The notes under the pieces: generated by a model
Told to the model about the DNA's origin: nothing
What the model saw: the letters and a program-made list of their open reading frames with translations, nothing else
Database searches by the model: none
Origin: Paracoccus tibetensis
GTDB taxonomy: Bacteria; Pseudomonadota; Alphaproteobacteria; Rhodobacterales; Rhodobacteraceae
Direction: 5' to 3'
DNA: 64,000 nt
NCBI RefSeq assembly: GCF_900102505.1
Contig: NZ_FMVT01000010.1
Location: forward strand, 62,001 to 126,000
Translations under genes and position numbers: made by a program
Part shown: positions 9,077-16,087 of the stretch, piece after piece
Numbering within the stretch: position 1 is the first letter of the stretch
How the letters are laid out: the number at the start of each line of letters is the position of its first letter

Positions 9077-9100
9077 CTTTCCGCAGCCTGCTGTGGAAAG
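9077..9100 (+). terminator. Possible terminator hairpin after the nucleoside operon
   Basis: CTTTCCGCA and TGTGGAAAG (9077-9085 and 9092-9100) form a nine-pair stem, including one G-T pair, with a six-base loop. It begins 12 bases after the phosphorylase stop and lies before the convergent chemotaxis genes. There is no T-run after it, so intrinsic termination is uncertain. The rest of the gap up to 9270 holds nothing recognisable. Confidence 0.35.
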
Positions 9101-9270
9101 GACAGCGGGCTCGTCTCGCATGTCTGTCGACGCAGACGTGCAGCCGCGTAAGGCCTGCGGCGCGCGGGACCGATGGATCAGGCAATGCGGTATGCCTGGT
9201 TGGTTTGAGGCATCGTGTCTCGCGCGGCCTGTGTCACGCTGCAATGACGCTTCTTCGGTAAATCCGGTTC

Positions 9271-9645
9271 TTACTCGTGCCACAGATCGATTGAGCTTTC
9301 TGCTCCCGCCTGCCGCGTGACGCCCCGACCCGCCAGACGAGAAGCCTGCTCCTCCATGTCGAGGACGCGGAGAATCGGCCCGACAGGGAAAGGCAAAGCA
9401 GGATCTGCGCGATCCGCCACCATCCGCAGGAACGTCGTCAATCCAGCAAGACCCTGCCGAACCCGATCAAGACTCTGCAACTCGGTGAGGAGGCTCGCGT
9501 GAGAGCCCCGCTTCTCGATCTGCCTCTCCAGCGCTGCAACGCTCTCGGCCCAGATCGCTGCCTCCTCCGCCGCACGCCTGACGGCGTCCTGCAGGCTGCA
9601 CAGCGCCGCTGCGTCCGGATCCGCGGCAAGCTTCCCGGCCATCAT
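9271..9645 (-). CDS. Small helical protein, possible CheZ/CheT-like phosphatase
   Basis: The 124-residue protein has no recognised domain but is predicted to be mostly helical and polar. It is the last gene of the minus-strand chemotaxis operon; its ATG overlaps the stop of the upstream cheY (ATGA), so it belongs to that unit. The segment LQSLDRVRQGLAGL contains D-x-x-x-Q (Asp60 and Gln64), the acid-amide pattern that CheZ and the rhizobial CheT use to remove phosphate from CheY. Size and position after cheY fit a CheT/CheZ-like role. This function is inferred from a short motif and gene order only. Confidence 0.6.
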   Translation of the reverse strand: MMAGKLAADPDAAALCSLQDAVRRAAEEAAIWAESVAALERQIEKRGSHASLLTELQSLDRVRQGLAGLTTFLRMVADRADPALPFPVGPILRVLDMEEQASRLAGRGVTRQAGAESSIDLWHE

Positions 9646-10031
9646 TGCAGCTTTCCAGTCACCGTCTCGATCGTGCGCAGCAGGGACTCCTTCGTGAAAG
9701 GCTTGGCAATGAAGTTGTTCATGCCCGCGCGCTGACCTCTCTCGATGAGTTCCCGTGTCGCGGTGCCCGTGATGAGGATGAAGCCGATGCGCTGCGTGCT
9801 CTTCGTCTGGCGCAGAGCCTCCAGAAGCGCGAGCCCGTCCATTCCTGGCATGTTATAGTCGGAGATAACCAGGTGAACCGGCGCCGCAGCAAGCCGCCTG
9901 TACGCTGCCTCGCCATTAGACTCGTACTGCACGTTGGTGATGCCTGCCCAGTCCAGGGCCTGCTCGACCAAGGCTCGGCTGATGGCCATGTCGTCGACGA
10001 CCATGACATGCAGATTTGATTTCAGAGGCAT
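9642..10031 (-). CDS. cheY: CheY-like single-domain response regulator (downstream copy)
   Basis: The 129-residue protein is one receiver domain. Key residues are the acidic pair in VVDDM (Asp13, Asp14), the phosphoacceptor in ISDYNMPGMDG (Asp58), the Thr in ILITGTA and the Lys in FIAKPF. All are kept, so it should be phosphorylated by CheA. The start at 10031 follows an AAGGA ribosome site. It lies 11 bases after cheR and overlaps the next small gene by four bases. It is the second cheY of the locus; one may drive output and the other act as a phosphate sink, but the sequence does not say which. Confidence 0.9.
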   Translation of the reverse strand: MPLKSNLHVMVVDDMAISRALVEQALDWAGITNVQYESNGEAAYRRLAAAPVHLVISDYNMPGMDGLALLEALRQTKSTQRIGFILITGTATRELIERGQRAGMNNFIAKPFTKESLLRTIETVTGKLQ

Positions 10032-10042
10032 GGCACTTTCCT

Positions 10043-10894
10043 TCAAGACGCTGTTGTCTGCACCGGCACGGCGTTGCGCCGGTACTGTGTGGTTCCGACG
10101 AGCTCGAACAATTCGGCGGCGGGTCCATCCACGCGCTCGGAATGGCCGATGAACAGCGTCCCGCCCTCGTTCAGCTGGCCCGCAAATCGCTGCCAAAGCC
10201 GCCGCCGCGCCTCACCGTCGAAGTAGATCGTCACGTTGCGGCAAAAGATGACGTCGAACTTCCCCGTGAAGGGCCACTGCGCATGGAGGTTCAGCTCGAC
10301 GAAGCGCAGCATGGCCTTCACGTCGTCACGCACGGCGTAGGCATCGTCACGGCGGACCATGAAGCGCTGGCTGCGCTCGGGGCCGAGAACGCGCACGGCA
10401 TCTTCGGCATAGAGACCTTCCTCGGCCCGCCGCACCATCTGAGGATCGACATCAGATGCAAGGATCAGGACGTCATGACGCGCCGCCTCGGGCAAAGCCT
10501 CAAGCACCGTGAAGGCGAGCGAATAGGGTTCCTCGCCGGAAGAGCAAGCCGCCGACCAGAAGCGTACCCGCTTGCCCGCGCGCGCATCTGCCATGAGGGG
10601 CTTCAGGATCTCGCTCGAGAGGGCGTCGAAGTGGTGAGGCTCGCGGAAGAATGCCGTGACGTTCGTTGTGATCGCCGAGAGGAGGTGACGTCGCTCCTGG
10701 GCGCCGTCCGCGCCATCCAGCTTCTGGCAATAGGCACCGAAGTCCTGAAGGTCCAGAATCCGGAGGCGCCGGTTGATGCGCGCAACAAGAAGGCTTCTCT
10801 TTGCCTCGTTGATGACGATGCCACTGTCGGCATGGATGATGTCGGCGAGCTTCCGGAACTGTGCCTGGGTCAACTCGGGCGGGGTGGTGATCAC
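10043..10894 (-). CDS. cheR: Chemotaxis protein methyltransferase
   Basis: CheR uses S-adenosylmethionine to methylate glutamates on chemoreceptors during adaptation. The 283-residue protein has the helical CheR N-terminal domain (about 1-75) and the methyltransferase domain. It shows the signature NVTAFFREPHHF, the SAM-binding segment FWSAACSSGEEPYSLA, and the later IFCRNVTIYF and LFIGHSE motifs. Its ATG overlaps the stop of cheW by four bases. The length is typical. Confidence 0.95.
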   Translation of the reverse strand: MITTPPELTQAQFRKLADIIHADSGIVINEAKRSLLVARINRRLRILDLQDFGAYCQKLDGADGAQERRHLLSAITTNVTAFFREPHHFDALSSEILKPLMADARAGKRVRFWSAACSSGEEPYSLAFTVLEALPEAARHDVLILASDVDPQMVRRAEEGLYAEDAVRVLGPERSQRFMVRRDDAYAVRDDVKAMLRFVELNLHAQWPFTGKFDVIFCRNVTIYFDGEARRRLWQRFAGQLNEGGTLFIGHSERVDGPAAELFELVGTTQYRRNAVPVQTTAS

Positions 10895-11361
10895 GCCTCG
10901 CCCCCTTGGGAGGCAGGCAGCAACTGCTCAAGGTCGATCTTGCGCAGGATGCGGCCGTCATCGAAGGTGATCATGCCGGAGATGAACTCGCGGGAGGGGT
11001 CGGAGGCGAGGTCAGGCACGCTCTGCATGTGCTCGTCGTTGACGGTCACGATGTCGGACACCAGGTCGGCCAGCAGACCGACCACGCGGCCAGCATGCAT
11101 CGCAATGATGACGACATGTCTCGGCGATGGATCCGCAGGGCCGAAGCCCAGTCGCGCGGACAGATCCACGACGGTCACGACCGCACCGCGGAGGTTGATG
11201 ACGCCCTTGACGTAATCCGGTGCGTGAGGAAGCACCGTTGTCGGCGTCCAGCCGCGGATCTCACGGACAAGGCCGATGTCGATGCAAAAGTCCTGGTCAG
11301 CGAGCTTGAAGGCGACGACGTCGCTCTTGCCGACTGAGTTGTGCGAGATCGATTGGAGCAT
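10891..11361 (-). CDS. cheW: Chemotaxis coupling protein
   Basis: CheW links chemoreceptors to the kinase CheA. The 156-residue protein has the usual two SH3-like subdomains; the strongest marks are FCIDIGLVREIRGW near the start, PHAPDYVKGVINLRGAVVTVVDL in the centre and ISGMITFDDGRILRKIDLEQLL at the end. It lies three bases after cheA and overlaps cheR. It is the only cheW in the visible locus. Confidence 0.95.
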   Translation of the reverse strand: MLQSISHNSVGKSDVVAFKLADQDFCIDIGLVREIRGWTPTTVLPHAPDYVKGVINLRGAVVTVVDLSARLGFGPADPSPRHVVIIAMHAGRVVGLLADLVSDIVTVNDEHMQSVPDLASDPSREFISGMITFDDGRILRKIDLEQLLPASQGGEA

Positions 11362-11364
11362 GTG

Positions 11365-13440
11365 TCACCCGTTGGCTGCGCGGACCATGGCCGCACGGTT
11401 GTGGTCGCTAGATGAAGACAGAACGATCTCCTCGGGATCGATGATCAGCGCGATCTTGCCGTCCCCTAGGATGGTTGCGGCCGACACGCCTGGAACACGT
11501 CCGTAGTTCTGCTCGAGGCTCTTGATGACGACCTGCCGCTGATCGAAGATCGCGTCGACGCGGAATGCCGCGCGCCGCTGGCTGTCCGTCTCCACGACGA
11601 TGAGGATGCCGTCATCAGCTTCAAGTTCAGTTCGCGGAAGCCCGAAGACGCCGCTGAGGTCGATCACCGGGATCAGCTCGCCACGACTAGCGAGGAGCCG
11701 ACCGCTCTGCCCGACCGAATGAAGCATCGACGCGCTTGGTCGCAACGTTTCCTGCACGGCCGTGATCGGAAGAACCATCGTCTGATCGCCCAGCTGGATC
11801 AGCATCCCCTCAAGCACCGCGAGCGTCAGGGGAAGGGCGATCGAAAAGGTCGTGCCCTTGCCTTCCACCGAGTTGATCATGACCCGTCCGCCGAGCGCCA
11901 TGATCTCACGTCGCACGACATCCAGACCGACGCCTCGGCCGGACAGAGCAGACACCTCCTGCTTCGAGGAGAATCCAGGCAAGAACAGCAGTTGGTCGAT
12001 TTCAGCCGGCGTCAGCGCAAGACCGGGTGCAATCAGTCCTTTCTCCTCGGCGATCTGCCGCACGCGCGCCCGATCGATCCCCCCGCCGTCGTCGGAAACT
12101 TCGATCTGCACTCGGCCCGAACGATGTGCCGCCGAGAGCGTGATTGTCCCTTCCTGTGGCTTGCCCCGGCGCTGACGGGTCAGCGCATCCTCCAGGCCGT
12201 GGTCGATGGAGTTGCGGATCATGTGGGTCAGCGGGTCGACGAGGCGCTCGATGACCGTCTTGTCGACCTCGGTCTGCTCGCCAAGCGTGACCATACGAAC
12301 GGGCTTTCCGGTTGCATCGGATGTTTCACGCGCTATCCGATGCATCCGCTGGAATACCAGTTTTAAAGGCTGTGCGCGGATGGCCATCACGCTCTCCTGG
12401 ATGTCGCCAGCCAGCTGTCGGATTGCATCCAGCCCGGCGCTCACGTCAGGATCCTCGTTCAAGCTCGCGGTGCGGATGACCTGCGAGAGCATGGCCTCCT
12501 TGATGACCATCTCCCCGATCATGTTCATGAGCCTGTCGACGCGATCCAGGCTCACGCGGATTGTGGCACCTGCGGCTCCGTCCCGGGCGGAAGGCGTTCC
12601 TTCCGCAGTTGACGGCGTGGCTGCGCCTTCATCGGTCGGAGCAGCTTTCGTGGGAGCTTCCATGTCCAGCGGCGCCTGATCGAGAGCCGGGTGCATCTCA
12701 GCAGCCTTACGTTCGATGCTCAGCTCGCAGCAGTCTTCAACAAAGTCGAATACGGTGGCAATTTCGTCCTTACTGCCCGAGTGGCTCAACTCGACCTGCC
12801 ACGACAACGACGGCTCCTCTGCCGACCAGTCCTTGAGCGGAGGGATTGAGGCACTGTCGATCTGGACGGTCGCCTCGCCCAGCTTCCGCAAAGCATTCAG
12901 AAGTGCCGCCGGCTCATTTCCCGACCGATATAGGTCCGCATGGGGCGTGAACCGGATGTTGTAGATTTCCCCGAACTCAGTGCTGTCGGGCTCCTCGAGA
13001 GCGATCGTGATCGGGACAAACCCGAAGTCGGCCGGAGCCTCTTCTTCGGGCGCCAATAGCCCTTCCAGTTCGACCAGCAAAACCGCCGACTTCTGCGGAT
13101 CGGGGCTGCGTTGCTGCCGTGCGGCTGACACGAGATCCGACAGGCAGTCCGAGCAACGATGCATGACTGACATCACTTGCGACGTCGCCTTGAGACGGTC
13201 CGATCGAACCTGATCCAGGACCGTCTCGAAGCGGTGGGCGAAGGTGACGAGCTCGGTCAGCGCGAACGCTGCGGCGCCCCCTTTGATGGAATGCACGGCG
13301 CGAAAGACCCCATGTACAGTCTCCTTGTCGGACAGGGGATCTTCCATGCGGCGCAGCCCGGTCGCCAGGACCTCCAGAAGCTCGTCGCACTCGACAAAGA
13401 ACATGTCGCGGAATTCATCCAGATCGCTCATCTTCTTCAC
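11365..13440 (-). CDS. cheA: Chemotaxis sensor histidine kinase
   Basis: CheA passes phosphate to CheY (and normally CheB) in response to receptors. The 691-residue protein has the full order: Hpt domain with His50 in AVHSIKGGA, a middle region around residues 155-250 that includes IRFTPHADLY and may dock response regulators, dimerisation segment, ATPase with N box HMIRNSIDHGLE, G1 SDDGGGI and G2 GRGVGLDVV, and a C-terminal CheW-like domain. A low-complexity linker rich in Ala and Thr (about 265-295) precedes the dimerisation part. The start overlaps the stop of the upstream cheY. Confidence 0.96.
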   Translation of the reverse strand: MKKMSDLDEFRDMFFVECDELLEVLATGLRRMEDPLSDKETVHGVFRAVHSIKGGAAAFALTELVTFAHRFETVLDQVRSDRLKATSQVMSVMHRCSDCLSDLVSAARQQRSPDPQKSAVLLVELEGLLAPEEEAPADFGFVPITIALEEPDSTEFGEIYNIRFTPHADLYRSGNEPAALLNALRKLGEATVQIDSASIPPLKDWSAEEPSLSWQVELSHSGSKDEIATVFDFVEDCCELSIERKAAEMHPALDQAPLDMEAPTKAAPTDEGAATPSTAEGTPSARDGAAGATIRVSLDRVDRLMNMIGEMVIKEAMLSQVIRTASLNEDPDVSAGLDAIRQLAGDIQESVMAIRAQPLKLVFQRMHRIARETSDATGKPVRMVTLGEQTEVDKTVIERLVDPLTHMIRNSIDHGLEDALTRQRRGKPQEGTITLSAAHRSGRVQIEVSDDGGGIDRARVRQIAEEKGLIAPGLALTPAEIDQLLFLPGFSSKQEVSALSGRGVGLDVVRREIMALGGRVMINSVEGKGTTFSIALPLTLAVLEGMLIQLGDQTMVLPITAVQETLRPSASMLHSVGQSGRLLASRGELIPVIDLSGVFGLPRTELEADDGILIVVETDSQRRAAFRVDAIFDQRQVVIKSLEQNYGRVPGVSAATILGDGKIALIIDPEEIVLSSSSDHNRAAMVRAANG

Positions 13441-13805
13441 TTTCCCAAGACGCGTGCAATGACGCTAACCAGTTGGGCATCGTCGAATGGCTTGACGATC
13501 CACCCGGTCGCCCCGGCGGCGCGGGCACGCGCCTTGAGGTCGGCACCACTTTCGGTCGTCAGCACGAGGATGGGTACGGATCCATAGTCGGCGCTGGCCC
13601 GGACCGTCTCGATCAATCCGAAGCCATCAAGGCGCGGCATGTTGATATCCGTGATGATCAGCTCCGGCTCGACATCCTTGAGCGATCCGACGCCCTCGAC
13701 ACCGTCCGACGCTAGGAAGACCTCGTAGCCCGCAGTCCGCAATGCACGGCCTACCAGAGCCCGAATGGTCGGCGAATCGTCGACAGCCAGAATGCGCGCG
13801 CTCAC
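13437..13805 (-). CDS. cheY: CheY-like single-domain response regulator (upstream copy)
   Basis: The 122-residue receiver domain keeps AVDDSP (Asp9, Asp10), the phosphoacceptor Asp53 in ITDINMPRLDG, the Thr in VLTTES and Lys in IVKPF. It therefore should be phosphorylated by the adjacent CheA. It overlaps the STAS gene before it and cheA after it by four bases each, a strong sign of translational coupling. Among chemosensory loci, a receiver placed directly before cheA is common. Confidence 0.93.
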   Translation of the reverse strand: MSARILAVDDSPTIRALVGRALRTAGYEVFLASDGVEGVGSLKDVEPELIITDINMPRLDGFGLIETVRASADYGSVPILVLTTESGADLKARARAAGATGWIVKPFDDAQLVSVIARVLGK

Positions 13806-14092
13806 GACATCCGCTCCGCGTTTAGCATGGAAGCGTTGCCGCCAAGCTGCTCAAGGACTCCGGCCACGTCGTCGCGCCAGCCGTCGATGCGAAACTCCTT
13901 TCCGTCGTCGGTCCATTGCTTGCTGGCCGACACCAGCATTTCAAGCCCCAATGCAGAAAGCCGTCGCAGTGGGCTTGCATCGAGCAGCAATGCCTCGCCA
14001 CGAGAGGCCAGGAGGGTGCTGGCGAAAGCTGAGACGGTTGTTCGGTCCAGCGCTTCTGGCAGGCTGAGAGACGGCACGGCAAACCTCGTCAT
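13802..14092 (-). CDS. STAS-domain protein heading the chemotaxis operon
   Basis: The 96-residue protein matches the size and pattern of a STAS domain (anti-sigma-factor antagonist fold): a first strand, then LLLDASPLRRLSALGLEMLVSA, which aligns by eye with the SpoIIAA D-x-S-G-L region, placing Ser46 at the phosphorylated serine. The usual Asp before that Ser is missing. It is the first gene of the minus arm, overlapping cheY. STAS genes at this position are known in several chemosensory clusters, but their task is unclear. It could bind CheA or set up a partner-switch; neither is shown here. Confidence 0.8.
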   Translation of the reverse strand: MTRFAVPSLSLPEALDRTTVSAFASTLLASRGEALLLDASPLRRLSALGLEMLVSASKQWTDDGKEFRIDGWRDDVAGVLEQLGGNASMLNAERMS

Positions 14093-14233
14093 GAATTGTG
14101 ACGCTGACTGGATAGCACCGCCAAGTTAAGAAACCGTTGCGTGAAACGCTTCGCATTTTCGCCAACAAGTCGTTGCAGCGTTTGGGAATTCTTCATCTTC
14201 TCTGGGCATCTTCGTCTGGTCAGAAACCGGAGC
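14093..14233. promoter_or_regulatory. Divergent promoter region of the chemosensory locus
   Basis: These 141 bases separate the start of the minus arm (STAS gene) from the start of cheB on the plus arm, so promoters for both arms must lie here or overlap the first genes. The stretch is clearly richer in A and T than its surroundings. I see a short GCGTGAAACGC inverted repeat at about 14137-14147 but no convincing sigma70 or flagellar sigma28 boxes. The call rests on gene layout. Confidence 0.5.
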
Positions 14234-15232
14234 ATGTCCGTGCCAGAAGCGGCTCTTCTCATCGCCGATCCGAATTCGATGCGCCGCAGCAACGTGCTCA
14301 GGCGCTATCAGGAAGCGACGTCCAAGGCTCCGTCCAGCGCCGCAACGCTGAGCGAGGTGTATCGGCTTATGGAGCGGGACATGCCGACGGTCATTGCCGT
14401 TGCCGCGGAGATGGCAGCCCTTCGCGACTTTGCGCCTCTCGCGGATGTCGCGCAGATGATAGGCGCGCGCGTGATCGTCTACGGCACTGGCGCGCTAGAT
14501 CATGACTCCGCGGCCGAGCGCGTTCCACACGAGGATGCGCTGATCGAGATGTTGACCGGATCCCGGCAGACATCGCCTGCGCCTTCGAAGCCACTGAAGA
14601 TCGCGCCCGCTGCTGTTGCCGCCATGGCCCGTTCCGAACAGGCGGTGCGCCATATCATCTGTCTCGGCGCGTCCACAGGGGGCGTTTCGGCCTTGGAGGC
14701 CGTGCTGCAGAGTTTCGATGCCTCTTGCCCGCCCACCGTCGTGGTCCAACACATCCGCCCAGTATTTGCGGAGGGTCTGATCCGGCGGCTCGATCAAGCG
14801 CTGTCGCCGCGGGTCGTGGCGGCGACTGACGGAGCTCCGCTTGTCCGCGGCACTGTCTATGTTGCGGCGGCGCCGGACCAGCATGTGGGCATCTCGTCGC
14901 GCGGCGGCCTTCGGCTCCGCCTCTTGTCGCTGGATCCGGTCAGCGGCCACCGCCCGTCTGTTGACGTGCTCTTCCATGAAGCCGCCGCAGTTGCACCGCG
15001 GGTCCAGGTGAGCGCGGCGCTGCTGACAGGAATGGGTGCGGATGGTGCGGATGGCATGGTGGCCCTGCGCTCCGCCGGCGCGCGTACCGTCGCGCAAGAC
15101 CAGCAGACGTCAGTGGTCTGGGGCATGCCGCGCGTAGCTGTCGAGCGTGGAGGCGCGCAGCAGGTGCTGCCTCTGGACCAGATCGCGCGCGCATTGCTGC
15201 GTGACGATGCCGTGGGAGGCCAAGCGACGTGA
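14234..15232 (+). CDS. cheB: Chemotaxis methylesterase CheB with a pseudo-receiver domain
   Basis: CheB removes methyl groups from receptor glutamates and deamidates glutamines. The C-terminal catalytic domain (about residues 135-325) is intact: Ser in GASTGG, His in VVQHIRP and Asp in TGMGADGADGM form the expected triad. The N-terminal 100 residues resemble a receiver (LIADPNSMRRSNVL) but the phosphoacceptor position reads VIAVAAEM, with Ala57 where Asp is expected, and the Lys of the KP motif is absent. Activation by CheA phosphorylation is therefore unlikely. ATG 14234 is chosen because the receiver begins there; an in-frame ATG at 14141 would add 31 unlike residues. GTGA overlap couples it to cheD. 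Confidence 0.9.
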   Translation: MSVPEAALLIADPNSMRRSNVLRRYQEATSKAPSSAATLSEVYRLMERDMPTVIAVAAEMAALRDFAPLADVAQMIGARVIVYGTGALDHDSAAERVPHEDALIEMLTGSRQTSPAPSKPLKIAPAAVAAMARSEQAVRHIICLGASTGGVSALEAVLQSFDASCPPTVVVQHIRPVFAEGLIRRLDQALSPRVVAATDGAPLVRGTVYVAAAPDQHVGISSRGGLRLRLLSLDPVSGHRPSVDVLFHEAAAVAPRVQVSAALLTGMGADGADGMVALRSAGARTVAQDQQTSVVWGMPRVAVERGGAQQVLPLDQIARALLRDDAVGGQAT

Positions 15233-15744
15233 ACAGCAGCGAGATGCGCCTCATCCACGTCGTTCAGGGCGAGCAGGCCGTCACCGACGAGTCCGACGCG
15301 ATCATCACGACCGTGCTCGGCTCTTGCGTGTCCGCCTGCATCAGCGATCCGGCGCGCGGCGTCGGAGGCATGAACCATTTCCTGCTGCCGGACGCCGGGA
15401 GCGGTGCGCCCGACCATCGTCACGCCGCCGCTGCGATGGAGCGGCTTGTAAATGCCCTGCTTCGGCGGGGCGCATCGCGAGGAGGCCTGCAAGCGAAGCT
15501 CTTCGGCGGCGCCAGGATGATGCGCGGCTTGCCGGACATCGGGGCGCGCAATGCGGAAGCTGCCCGAAGCTTCCTGCGGCAGGAAGGGATCGCGCTCATC
15601 GCCAGCGACCTGTGCGGCACGCAGGCCCGGCGTATCCGCTTCTGGCCGCGCACCGGAAGGGTTCAGGTGCAACTCGTCGGACAGGCAGCGCCGCGCAGCG
15701 AGGTTCCGACCATTCCGACGGTGGGCCATGTCGAGCTGTTCTGA
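15229..15744 (+). CDS. cheD: Chemoreceptor glutamine deamidase
   Basis: CheD deamidates glutamines on chemoreceptors and in some species interacts with CheC or CheY. The 171-residue protein has the catalytic set: Thr in ITTVLGSC, Cys33 in GSCVSAC and His50 in GGMNHFLLP, followed by KLFGGARMM, another family motif. It starts with GTG at 15229, overlapping the cheB stop. No CheC is encoded nearby, so deamidation is the more likely function. Confidence 0.94.
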   Translation: MNSSEMRLIHVVQGEQAVTDESDAIITTVLGSCVSACISDPARGVGGMNHFLLPDAGSGAPDHRHAAAAMERLVNALLRRGASRGGLQAKLFGGARMMRGLPDIGARNAEAARSFLRQEGIALIASDLCGTQARRIRFWPRTGRVQVQLVGQAAPRSEVPTIPTVGHVELF

Positions 15745-16072
15745 AAATGACTTGAGCCCTGCGCCCACCACTCCGCGCCGTCTGGTGTTCCTCATTGGGG
15801 CGATCGGCCTCTCGGTGCTCGCCCTGCTCCACCTCCAGCCATCCGAGAGCGATCGCACCGTCATGCGCATCTACGCGCCTTGGGTGCCGCCGGAGGCGGC
15901 CGTCGCGGACGCGGTGGCAACAGGTCGGTCGGTAGAGGACATCTCATGGGGCGGCTGGAAGGTTACATTGGGCCCCTCTGGGCCGGAGGCACAGGCGGGC
16001 AGCATCCGGCGCGCCCTGCCCTTCCTGGAACTTCGCGCCGGACCCGGCGCATCCTGCCTCGCCCGCCTCTAG
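15728..16072 (+). CDS. Small single-span membrane protein of unknown function in the che locus
   Basis: I do not recognise this 114-residue protein. After a 20-residue polar head, residues about 21-39 (RLVFLIGAIGLSVLALLHL) are a membrane anchor or uncleaved signal. The rest, about 75 residues, should be periplasmic and contains one cysteine near the end. ATG 15728 overlaps the end of cheD by 17 bases, and the stop is 13 bases before the first mcp start, so it sits within the plus arm. A role as a receptor accessory or periplasmic sensor part is inferred only from position. Confidence 0.6.
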   Translation: MSSCSENDLSPAPTTPRRLVFLIGAIGLSVLALLHLQPSESDRTVMRIYAPWVPPEAAVADAVATGRSVEDISWGGWKVTLGPSGPEAQAGSIRRALPFLELRAGPGASCLARL

Positions 16073-16087
16073 ATCGGAGTGTTCATC

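Noticed and set aside
9093-9320. Short open frame of 75 codons between the nucleoside operon and the che genes
   Set aside because: No ribosome site, no motif, odd composition; it overlaps the end of a real minus-strand gene.
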